Source: Haliscomenobacter sp. (lineage in GTDB: Bacteria; Bacteroidota; Bacteroidia; Chitinophagales; Saprospiraceae). From it: a DNA stretch of 64,000 bases. The notes under the pieces are model-generated. The model was not told the DNA's origin, did no database searches, and was given only the letters and a program-made list of their open reading frames with translations. Position numbers and translations under genes: made by a program. Positions within the stretch are counted from its first letter, which is position 1, and every line of letters starts with the position of its first letter. This document shows positions 45,164 to 52,930 of this stretch, piece after piece. The stretch spans positions 22,344-86,343 of the forward strand of contig NZ_JADKCX010000144.1 in assembly GCF_016718685.1 (NCBI RefSeq), read 5' to 3'.

Positions 45164-47322
45164 CTACCGTATATACCGCTCAAAAAACTCATAAATCCGC
45201 AGCATCCGATCAATCCGCTGCCGCACATTCCCCGATCTGCTCAACTCGTGTGTTCCCCCCGGCATCAGCACGTATTCCACGTCTTTTTCCAGGTATTTCA
45301 AACTGCGGAACATCATTTGCGACTGAATCACCCCGGTGCGCAGGTCATTTTCGCCGTGTTTGATCAAAAAGGGCGTGCGGATTTTTTGCACATAAGAATA
45401 AGGCGACTCCGCGTCGATTTCGGTCACTTTTTCATCCTCCCAGGGCAGGCCAAAGTAGTTGGGCACCAGGCGCCAGGCGTTGCCTTCCCCCATAAAAGTA
45501 GTCAGGTCGTACACCCCGCGTTGGGCAAAAGCGGCTTTGAAGCGATGGTCTTGCGCGATGATCCAGGCGGTGAGGTAACCCGCATACGAGCCCCCGGTGA
45601 TCACCTGTTTGGACGTATCCACCCAAGGGGCTTTGGCGGCATCGCTACAAGCAGCGAGGGCATCTTCCTGTGGGCCAGGCCCCCAGTCGCGGTAATTGGA
45701 AAATTGAAAATCCTTGCCGTAACCACCCGAACCCCGCTGGTTGGGGTATACCACGCCGTAGCCTTGGGAACAGAAATACTGGAATTCGTGCCACATCGAA
45801 AACTCGCCCGGGCCCCACATAGCCGTGGGGCCACCGTGCAATTGCAGCACCAGCGGGTATTTTTTGCCCGCTTCCATGAAGGTTGGCTTCATGATCCAGT
45901 ACTCCACTTTTTGGCCTTTGGAGTTGGTGTACACGCGTTTTTCGGGCAGACTGAGTTTTTTGTCTTTCAACCAGGCCTCGTTGTGGCGGGTCAGTTGCAC
46001 CGGGTTTTTCAGAGTCAAATCCGCAAAGTAAAGGTCCGAAGGATTGAGCACATCGGTTTTGGCGTACACCACCTTGCTGCTGGTCAGGTCAAAAGCACTG
46101 ACGCCCGATTCAAAATCACCCAGTTGTTCCACTTTGTGGGTTTTGGCGTCGATGCGGTAAACCGGAACACCGCCATTCGAAGGGGCCGTTAGGTAAATGT
46201 ACTTGCCATCACGCGACCAATTTGCCCCATTCGCAGTGCGGTCAAAAGGCACGGTTTGCAGGTTGGCACCACTCGCATCGGCCAGCACAATTTGGCTAAA
46301 CGACAACAAATTGGGCGTAGACATGATGGCCACCAGCGTTTTGCCATCGGGCGAAAGGCTATACCCGCCGAAGGACTTGTCCTTTTCGGCCAGGATGGCT
46401 TTTTCGTCCCCACCATTAATGTTCATGCTGACAATGGTCGATTCTTGTTCCCGATCGGGGTGCTGGGTACGGTCTTTGCCCGTTACGGCCCAGATGCGTT
46501 GGCCATCGGGCGACCAGCCGCCTTGGCCATACGACCAAAATCCTTTGGTAACAGGTGTGGCTTTGGCCCCTTCTTTTACTTCGATCACAAAGAGGTGGTT
46601 GAACTGAATTTCCGGTTCAACCATCGCTTCTCCCTGGAAATTCAAGCGGTTGAAAACTTTCGCTTTGCGGTCTTCCACATCTTTATCCAGGTAGGCGCGG
46701 ATTTCGTCCAGGTTGCCGTCGGGGTTGGGTTTGATTTTTTTATCGCGGTTTAAAAATTCGTTTTTGGGAAAACCGGGTTTCTCCATCGACCAGGCGGGGA
46801 CTCCTTTGCCGGGATTGAGCAGGGTATCGGCCAGCAGGGTACTCAGGTTGAGGGATACACTGAAAAGGATTTTTCGCCCATCCGGCGAAAACCGTGGATT
46901 GCCCGCACCGTAGGAAACATCGGTCAATTGCCAGGCTTCGCCACCATCCAGGGGCATGATGAACACTTGTGGCTTGGATTTCACCGCGCGTACAAAAGCA
47001 ATGGATTTTCCATCGGGCGCAAAAACCGGACTGGAAATACTTTCGCTGCCACGGGTCAAGGCTTTGGAGGCTGCATTGGCCTGTAGGTCAACCAGGTAAA
47101 GGTGGTTGCGGTAGTCGTACTCCAACTTGTTGTCGGCATTGGGTTCGATGGTACGGAGCACATACATGGCTTTGCTGCCATCGGGTGATGCGGCTACCGA
47201 AACCACTTGTTTGATGCGGGTGAGGTCAGTGACCTGGATTTTTTGGCTGCCATTTTGGGCAACGCTGCTGATGACCTGGGCGAAAAAAGGATCAGCAGTA
47301 GAGTAGTGTGGATGTTTTTCAT
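45164..47322 (-). CDS. S9-family prolyl oligopeptidase (dipeptidyl/acylaminoacyl peptidase), secreted, one frameshift
   Basis: A ~720-residue serine peptidase. ATG 47322 gives a signal peptide (NIHTTLLLILFFAQVISSVA) once one base is corrected in a run of six identical bases near 47283. A WD40-like beta-propeller of PD40 repeats follows (VFAPDGKSIAFVRAVKSKPQ; RFSPDGRKILFSVSLNL). The C-terminal alpha/beta-hydrolase has LVLQLHGGPTAMWGPGEFSM, the nucleophile in TGGSYAGYLTAWII, the Asp region FLIKHGENDLRTGVIQS and the catalytic His in LMPGGTHELSRSG. It acts on oligopeptides in the periplasm. Own promoter at 47352-47382. Confidence 0.92.
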
Positions 47323-47351
47323 ACAATTCTTCTTGGTAAACTTAGACCATA

Positions 47352-47382
47352 CCAAGATACTGCATTAAATTAGCACTAACAA
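47352..47382 (-). promoter_or_regulatory. Promoter of the S9 peptidase gene
   Basis: On the minus strand TTG (47382-47380), a 20-base spacer and TATCTTGG (47359-47352), seven of eight to TAnnTTTG, about 30 bases before the start codon. Confidence 0.55.
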
Positions 47383-47533
47383 AAAACGTAAAATTTAACG
47401 TCGCCGAGGCGTTGTTTTCAATAAAGACACCAAGACAACACAAAAAGCGACATTAAATGGTCTTTGTGCCTAGTCTGTAAAATAAATCCGCGGCGGGGTT
47501 AAACTTTAAACGAGCACTCAAATCTATTCAAGC

Positions 47534-48220
47534 ATGAAAATTACCTACTACGGACAATCCTGTTTTTTGATCGAAACCCTGGGCAAAAAACTGTTGGTTG
47601 ACCCCTTCATTTCGCACAATCCCTTGCAAGCAGAACAAGCTGCCACAATTGTAGAAAGTATTCAGGCTGATTACATTTTATTGACCCACGGCCACGGCGA
47701 CCATGTAGCCGACGCCGAAAGCATCGCCCAACGTTGTGATGCCACGATTGTATCCAATTACGAAATCGTAACGTATTACCAGGCCAAAGGCATCAAAGGC
47801 CACCCCATGAACCTGGGCGGTTCCTGGACCTTTGATTTTGGCAAGCTCAAAATGGTCACTGCGGTGCATTCCAGCGTATTGCCCGATGGTACTTATGCCG
47901 GCAATCCGGGAGGTTTTGTCATCACCAATGCAGAGGGAACTTTCTACATTGCCGGGGATACTGCCCTTACCTTGGATATGAAACTCATCCCGATGACCTG
48001 CCCCAAACTCGATTTTGCCATCCTGCCCATTGGCGATAATTTTACCATGGGCATCAGCGATGCCTTGATCGCCAGTGACTTTATTGAGTGTCCTAAAATC
48101 GTCGGTTGCCACTACGATACCTTCGGTTACATTAAAATCGATCACCCTTCCGCGCAAAAAGCTTTTTCAGCTAAAGGAAAAGAGTTAATTTTGCTGCCGC
48201 TTAATGAAAGCACGAACTGA
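47534..48220 (+). CDS. Metal-dependent hydrolase of the metallo-beta-lactamase fold (UPF0173 type)
   Basis: A 228-residue MBL-fold protein starting MKITYYGQSCFLIETLGKKL, with LLVDPFISHNPL, the metal site THGHGDHVADAESIA (HxHxDH at residues ~53-58), GTFYIAGDTALTLDMKLI (third metal ligand Asp) and a late histidine in IVGCHYDTFGYIKID. These match the UPF0173/YtkL group, whose substrates are unknown. Intact and a single gene, followed by a palindrome that reaches almost to the parA start. Confidence 0.88.
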   Translation: MKITYYGQSCFLIETLGKKLLVDPFISHNPLQAEQAATIVESIQADYILLTHGHGDHVADAESIAQRCDATIVSNYEIVTYYQAKGIKGHPMNLGGSWTFDFGKLKMVTAVHSSVLPDGTYAGNPGGFVITNAEGTFYIAGDTALTLDMKLIPMTCPKLDFAILPIGDNFTMGISDALIASDFIECPKIVGCHYDTFGYIKIDHPSAQKAFSAKGKELILLPLNESTN

Positions 48221-48228
48221 GTGAAGGT

Positions 48229-48319
48229 TGGTTGAAATTGAGGGTTCGGGGTCGGGAGTTCGAGGGTTTGCCGTTCTTTCAACTCCCCAACCCCTTGAAC
48301 TCCTCAACTTTTCAACCAA
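48229..48319. repeat. Intergenic palindrome, mixed GTTGA/GTTCG arms, upstream of parA
   Basis: Left GGTTGAAATTGAGGGTTCGG and GGGAGTTCGAGGG, right CAACTCCCCAACCCCTTGAA and CTCCTCAACTTTTCAACC. It mixes words of the GTTGAGG and GGGTTCGA families, hinting that the families can recombine or convert. The right arm ends seven bases before the parA start codon, so any parA promoter or ribosome-binding region overlaps the repeat. Confidence 0.8.
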
Positions 48320-48326
48320 TACATTC

Positions 48327-49133
48327 ATGGGAAAAGTAATCACCATTGCCAACCAAAAAGGCGGGGTAGGTAAAACCACCACCGCAATCAACTTGGCGGC
48401 TAGCTTGGCCATTTTAGAAAAAAAGGTACTGTTGATTGATTCTGACCCCCAGGCCAACGCCTCTTCAGGAGTTGGGATTTTGCCGGGGGAAGCCGAAGCC
48501 ACTTTGTACGATTGTATGATCAATGGCATGGATCCCATGGATGCCATCTATGAAACGGATACCCCCAATTTGCATTTGTTGCCATCAGACATCAACCTGG
48601 TTGGTGCCGATGTAGAACTGGTGAATCGGCCCAATCGGGAGTTTGTGATGAAAGGTGTAGTGGAACAACTCCGCGAGTACTACGATTTCATTTTCATCGA
48701 TTGTTTGCCTTCCCTGGGTATGGTGACCGTGAACGCCCTTTGTGCGGGTGATTCGGTCTTGATTCCGGTACAATGTGAGTTTTTTGCCCTGGAAGGTTTG
48801 GCTAAATTACAGGACAGCATCAATTTGGTCAAACGCAACCTCAACCCCAAATTGACCATTGAGGGCATCGTTTTGACCATGTACGATCCCCGTTTGCGCC
48901 TGGCGAATGTGGTGGTCAAGGAAGTAAGAGACATTTTTAAAGATCGGGTTTTTGACACCATCATCCACCGCAATGCCCGGATTGGTGAAGCTCCCAATAT
49001 GCACATGCCCGTGGTATTGCTCAATGCGGGCAGTAAAGGCGCCATCAACTATCTCAACCTGGCCCAGGAATTCCTGACACGCAACGGTGACCAAAACGCG
49101 AACAAATCCATTAACGAACCCGTAGCCGATTAA
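48327..49133 (+). CDS. parA: ParA/Soj chromosome-partitioning ATPase
   Basis: A 268-residue Walker-type ATPase starting GKVITIANQKGGVGKTTTAI, with the deviant Walker A KGGVGKTT at residues ~11-18, Walker A' VLLIDSDPQANASSGVG, and Walker B DFIFIDCLPSLGMVTVNALC. There is no N-terminal DNA-binding extension, so it is the chromosomal Soj type. With ParB it separates the replication origins. It starts an operon with parB (11 bases later) and a DUF5683 gene. The start at ATG 48327 is fixed by the conserved GKVI beginning. Confidence 0.95.
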   Translation: MGKVITIANQKGGVGKTTTAINLAASLAILEKKVLLIDSDPQANASSGVGILPGEAEATLYDCMINGMDPMDAIYETDTPNLHLLPSDINLVGADVELVNRPNREFVMKGVVEQLREYYDFIFIDCLPSLGMVTVNALCAGDSVLIPVQCEFFALEGLAKLQDSINLVKRNLNPKLTIEGIVLTMYDPRLRLANVVVKEVRDIFKDRVFDTIIHRNARIGEAPNMHMPVVLLNAGSKGAINYLNLAQEFLTRNGDQNANKSINEPVAD

Positions 49134-49144
49134 TCGATATCAAC

Positions 49145-50077
49145 ATGGCAAAGAAAGTAATCCGCACCGAAGCAGGAAAAAAAGTGACTCGGGATAACCT
49201 CAGTGCCGGCCTCCGTGCCGTTTTTAATGCCGATACCCTCAACGAGGCCATCGCCGCCGACCAGGAAGCGGTGGTGAAAGAGTTGACGCACTTTACGCCG
49301 ATGATTCCGATTGAGCAGATTGAACCCAACCCTGGCCAGCCCCGCAACCAGTTTGATGAAGAAGCCCTCGATGAATTGGCCAACTCGATCAAAGTACACG
49401 GCTTGATTCAACCCATTACGGTGCGTTTGTTGGAGCCGAATAAATACCAGATCATTTCCGGCGAGCGTCGTTTTCGGGCCTCACAAAAGGCTGGCATCAA
49501 AGAGGTGCCTGCTTATGTGCGTTTGGCCAACGATACCGAAATGCTGGAGATGGCCTTGATTGAAAACATTCAACGGCAAGACCTCAATTCGATAGAAGTT
49601 GCCCTTACTTACGCCCGCTTGAAGGATGAATGTAAACTGACTGATGCCGAATTGTCGAGCCGCATGGGCAAAGACCGCAGCACCATTACCAATTACCTAC
49701 GCCTGCTCAAATTGCCATATACGGTGCAAACCGCACTCAGAGACAGAATCATCACCTTCGGTCACGGCAGAGCCTTGGCCTCGGTAGACGATTATGTAAA
49801 AAGTAAAGGTTTTTTTGACCTGACGATGGAAAATCATTTGTCGGTTCGTGCTTTGGAAAACCTGATTGCTTCTGAGAAAAGTTCGTCGGGTAAAGAGGGG
49901 GGCAAAAAAGCCAGCAGATTACCCGAAGAATACGAAGACGTGCAAAAACGGTTTCGGGAATTTTTTGGTGCGGGCAAACTCCAGCTGAAAGTCAATGCTG
50001 AAGGCAAAGGGCAAATCATCATCCCTTTTGGCAATACCAAAGATTTGAACAATTTGCTGGATCGATTGGAAGATTAA
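49145..50077 (+). CDS. parB: ParB/Spo0J chromosome-partitioning protein
   Basis: A 310-residue CTP-dependent DNA clamp. The ParB N-domain has IPIEQIEPNPGQPRNQFDEE, LANSIKVHGLIQPITVRLL, the CTP-binding ISGERRFRASQKAG (GERRxRA) and EMALIENIQRQDLNSIEVAL. The helix-turn-helix that binds parS is in LTDAELSSRMGKDRSTITNY and GRALASVDD; a C-terminal dimer region follows (FREFFGAGKLQLKVNAEGKG). I looked for a palindromic parS of the GTTCCACGTGGAAC kind and saw none in the window. Intact. Confidence 0.95.
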   Translation: MAKKVIRTEAGKKVTRDNLSAGLRAVFNADTLNEAIAADQEAVVKELTHFTPMIPIEQIEPNPGQPRNQFDEEALDELANSIKVHGLIQPITVRLLEPNKYQIISGERRFRASQKAGIKEVPAYVRLANDTEMLEMALIENIQRQDLNSIEVALTYARLKDECKLTDAELSSRMGKDRSTITNYLRLLKLPYTVQTALRDRIITFGHGRALASVDDYVKSKGFFDLTMENHLSVRALENLIASEKSSSGKEGGKKASRLPEEYEDVQKRFREFFGAGKLQLKVNAEGKGQIIIPFGNTKDLNNLLDRLED

Positions 50078-50115
50078 GGAATTATCAAGAAGCATTTTTG
50101 CCTTTCACGGCCTCT

Positions 50116-50727
50116 ATGGATACAAACCGACTGCTCATGAAGGCTCTTTTTATTGTTGTCTTGTTCCTTTTTTCTGGTCAGTTGTACAGCCAGCAAAGTG
50201 ATACTATTCCCGCTGCGCCACAAGAAAAGGTCCAAATGATTTTTATGGACAGTGTAAAACTCGCCCGTAAAAACCGTTTACCCATACCCAAAAAAGCCTT
50301 GCTTTATTCCCTGGTTTTGCCCGGATCGGGACAGGTGTACAATGGACATTGGTGGAAAGCACCCTTTGCTGTAGGTGCCATTGGCGGCATGGTCTATTTG
50401 GTACAGTACAACAATGGATTGTACCAAAGATTAAAAACCGCATTAGAGCTGGAGCTGCTGGATGAACCTCATGAGTTTAGCGATTTGAACCTGGGCGTAA
50501 ATGGCTTGCGGGCCAACCGGGATTCTTACGATAAAAACCGCCAGTTGTCGTACGTAGGCGTAGTTGCCGCTTATGGGTTAGTGGCCATCGAAGCCTTTGT
50601 AGATGCCCATTTGCAAAATTTTGACATCAGTGAAGATTTAAGCTGGAGAATAAAACCTACCTTTCAGAGTGATCCACAGTTGGGATTGGGCGGACCGGGA
50701 ATTGGGATCGTCTTTATGGTAAAATAA
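50116..50727 (+). CDS. DUF5683-domain membrane protein
   Basis: A 203-residue protein with a signal peptide or first helix (MKALFIVVLFLFSGQLYSQQ), a short periplasmic linker, then the DUF5683 core RLPIPKKALLYSLVLPGSGQ, VYNGHWWKAPFAVGAIGGMV and LSYVGVVAAYGLVAIEAFVD, which has the P-G-x-G-Q-x-Y-N motif. It follows parB by 38 bases; parA-parB-DUF5683 is a common order in Bacteroidota, though the role of DUF5683 is unknown. dapB and lepB, often next in line, are not here: a palindrome and a patatin gene follow. ATG 50116 is preferred. Confidence 0.85.
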   Translation: MDTNRLLMKALFIVVLFLFSGQLYSQQSDTIPAAPQEKVQMIFMDSVKLARKNRLPIPKKALLYSLVLPGSGQVYNGHWWKAPFAVGAIGGMVYLVQYNNGLYQRLKTALELELLDEPHEFSDLNLGVNGLRANRDSYDKNRQLSYVGVVAAYGLVAIEAFVDAHLQNFDISEDLSWRIKPTFQSDPQLGLGGPGIGIVFMVK

Positions 50728-50851
50728 GTTGAAGAGTTTAGGGTTGAAAAGTTGAAAAGTAGTGGGTAGTGCAAGAGTAGCTGCTTTGATAATGACATTA
50801 GTCTTGCATTGCCTACAACTTTTCAACCCTAAACTTTTCAACTCTTCAACT
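50727..50851. repeat. Intergenic palindrome, GTTGAAAAGTT family
   Basis: Left AGTTGAAGAGTTTAGGGTTG and AAAAGTTGAAAAGT, right ACTTTTCAACCCTAAACTTT and TCAACTCTTCAAC. The ~58-base loop holds GGTAGTGCAAGAG / GTCTTGCATTGCC, the same inner pair as the copy at 34804. It starts at the stop of the DUF5683 gene and separates two rightward genes. Confidence 0.88.
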
Positions 50852-50879
50852 ACCCTCAACACCTAACACTGTCATAAAA

Positions 50880-52748
50880 ATGCGTAAAACATTCAAAATC
50901 GGCATCGCCATGGCCGGCGCCGTTTCTGCCGGAGCCTACACAGCAGGGGTGATCGATTATTTATTGGAAACCCTCGAAAAATGGGATCGCGCCAAGAAAC
51001 TCAATGAAGAACTCGGTGAAGAAAACCCCATGTATGATCGCTCCATTCCCATGCATGATGTGGTCATTGAGGTGATAGGCGGTGCCTCCGCAGGGGGGAT
51101 GACCGCGGCCATTGCTGCTCTGGCCATGTTTGAAGGGGTGAATCCCATCAACGACTACAATCCTGAAAAGCAGCACAATAAACTGTACGATTCCTGGGTC
51201 AATCTCAACGACCATGTCGGTGTACCTACCCTGGAGCAGATGTTGGGAACGGAGGATATCCTGCTCAACAATGAAGTACAGTCTCTACTCAATTCGGACG
51301 CCATTGATGCCATTGCTGACAACGCCGGCATTATGACTCAAATCAACGATTTACCGGAGTACGTTTCGCCGAATTTGCAGATCATTCTTACCATTACGAG
51401 TTTGCGTGGTGTGCCCGTAGCTGTCAACTTTTTTGACAACAAAATGCGGGAAGAGTTGAAGCAACAGGAAGAAAAGTCCAAGGATGTATTTTCTGCCTCG
51501 GATGCCAAAGACCAACCCGCCCACCGCATGTACGTCCACAAGGGGATTGCTCACTTTATGGTGATGCGCACGCCCGGCCAATACCAGCCTTCACACGTCG
51601 TTTCGTTTCAACCTGAACAGGAAGCTGACCGCAAAATGCTCCTGGAATGTGCCAAGGCTACGGGGGCATTTCCACTGGGTTTACGGGCCCGACCGCTCAA
51701 TAACATTGGTTTGCCCTACATCAAATCGATGATCTACCGCATGTTTGGCCTGCAAAACCAACCCAAAATGGAGCAAGCCATCGAAATCACCGCAGATAAT
51801 GACCCGTTTGACCTAGTGGCCATCGACGGAGGCACCATCAACAATGAGCCATTTGGTGAAATCATCGAAGCAGTGGAGGAAAAATGCAAAAATGAAGGCA
51901 ATCCCTATGCCATCATCATGATTGACCCTTTCCCCAACTTTGCGGAGGACAAAACCAAAAAATACAAACAGCCTACTTCGTTACTGGACTTGATTCCCAA
52001 TATTTTTGGTGCCATTCGCGCCCAGGCCATGGTGAAAGAAAACGACCTGATGCGGGGATTATCGGGGGATGTGACGCGGCGGATGGTTTTTCCCAAAAAG
52101 AAAGATGACCCTTATCCCATTGCTTGTGGAGCGCTGGACGGTTTTGGTGGTTTTTTTAGCCGTGAATTCCGGGAGCACGATTTTCACCTGGGGCGGTACA
52201 ATTGCCAAAAATTTCTGCGCAAACACTTTACTATTCCATTGGATAAGCTGGATAATGCCAAGGTGTTTGGCGATTGGAAAAATGACGCATCCGATCCCAA
52301 GCACCAGCGTTTTTTTATCCCCAATGACCTGGGGGGACCAGGCTTTTATCCAATTATTCCAGACATGGGCATCGCCAATATGGCAGAAAGTGTGTACCAC
52401 GAAGCGTATTTGCCAGAGCCGGTCAAACAAAAAATCCGCGCCAGCGAGATCTTCAGGTTGGACCCGCTGATGAGCCAACGTTTCAAAACCGTACTGGATC
52501 ATATTTTTGCCCTCAATACGCCGCCAGATAGCCATTATAACAAGGAGGTACACGCAGATGTGGATCAATTGATGGCCAATTATTATGGTGACAAGCCAAA
52601 AACTTCCGGGAAAAAATCGTTTTGGACCAGGATGATCCTTTGGGCCTGGAGAACCTTTTTGACGCGTATTTTGGGGAAAAACATTGCCAAACGAGCCATT
52701 AAAGTGATTTTGCTGGACTTTAGGGAGCGGGGGATGATTGAGATGTGA
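50880..52748 (+). CDS. Patatin-like phospholipase
   Basis: A 622-residue protein with a patatin fold. The oxyanion loop is in GIAMAGAVSAGAYTAGVIDY at the N-terminus, the nucleophile elbow is EVIGGASAGGMTAAIAALAM (G-A-S-A-G), and the catalytic aspartate is in LVAIDGGTINNEPFGEIIEA (D-G-G). The protein extends well beyond the catalytic core (~350 residues) with an uncharacterised C-terminal region including ACGALDGFGGFFSREFREHD and a basic tail (KRAIKVILLDFRERG). It probably hydrolyses membrane lipids; no signal peptide is present, so cytoplasmic. Intact. Confidence 0.88.
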   Translation: MRKTFKIGIAMAGAVSAGAYTAGVIDYLLETLEKWDRAKKLNEELGEENPMYDRSIPMHDVVIEVIGGASAGGMTAAIAALAMFEGVNPINDYNPEKQHNKLYDSWVNLNDHVGVPTLEQMLGTEDILLNNEVQSLLNSDAIDAIADNAGIMTQINDLPEYVSPNLQIILTITSLRGVPVAVNFFDNKMREELKQQEEKSKDVFSASDAKDQPAHRMYVHKGIAHFMVMRTPGQYQPSHVVSFQPEQEADRKMLLECAKATGAFPLGLRARPLNNIGLPYIKSMIYRMFGLQNQPKMEQAIEITADNDPFDLVAIDGGTINNEPFGEIIEAVEEKCKNEGNPYAIIMIDPFPNFAEDKTKKYKQPTSLLDLIPNIFGAIRAQAMVKENDLMRGLSGDVTRRMVFPKKKDDPYPIACGALDGFGGFFSREFREHDFHLGRYNCQKFLRKHFTIPLDKLDNAKVFGDWKNDASDPKHQRFFIPNDLGGPGFYPIIPDMGIANMAESVYHEAYLPEPVKQKIRASEIFRLDPLMSQRFKTVLDHIFALNTPPDSHYNKEVHADVDQLMANYYGDKPKTSGKKSFWTRMILWAWRTFLTRILGKNIAKRAIKVILLDFRERGMIEM

Positions 52749-52810
52749 GGTTTTTTACAAAAAACCGTAGCTTTTTTTTACCCGCCTACGGCGGAAATTG
52801 ATAAAGATAA

Positions 52811-52895
52811 TTTCACCACGGATTCCACAGATTTTCACAAATTTTATGGATATGACAAAAAATCTGTGAAAATCTGTGGAATCTGTGGTGAAAAT
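52811..52895. repeat. Intergenic palindrome, CACAGATT family, copy 3
   Basis: TTTCACCACGGATTCCACAG and ATTTTCACAAATTTT face AAAATCTGTGAAAATCTGTG and GAATCTGTGGTGAAAA. The loop ATGGATATGACA is the reverse complement of the loop of copy 2. Small GC dyads (CCGCCTACGGCGG and CCGCCGCAAGCGG) flank it. It lies between convergent genes. Confidence 0.88.
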
Positions 52896-52930
52896 AATCC
52901 GCCGCAAGCGGCTACTAAATCGTTAAATAC

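Noticed and set aside
48200..50100. parS site next to parAB
   Set aside because: No GTTCCACGTGGAAC-like palindrome was found near the operon or elsewhere in the window.
14101..50851. Long palindromes as ordinary Rho-independent terminators
   Set aside because: Stems are 30-55 bp, no T-tract follows, and some lie in divergent or 5' regions. The compact hairpin with T-tracts at 12321-12358 shows what a true terminator looks like here.
7644..52895. Integron attC sites
   Set aside because: Arms lack the conserved R and L boxes, the elements are not in a row of cassettes, and there is no integron integrase.
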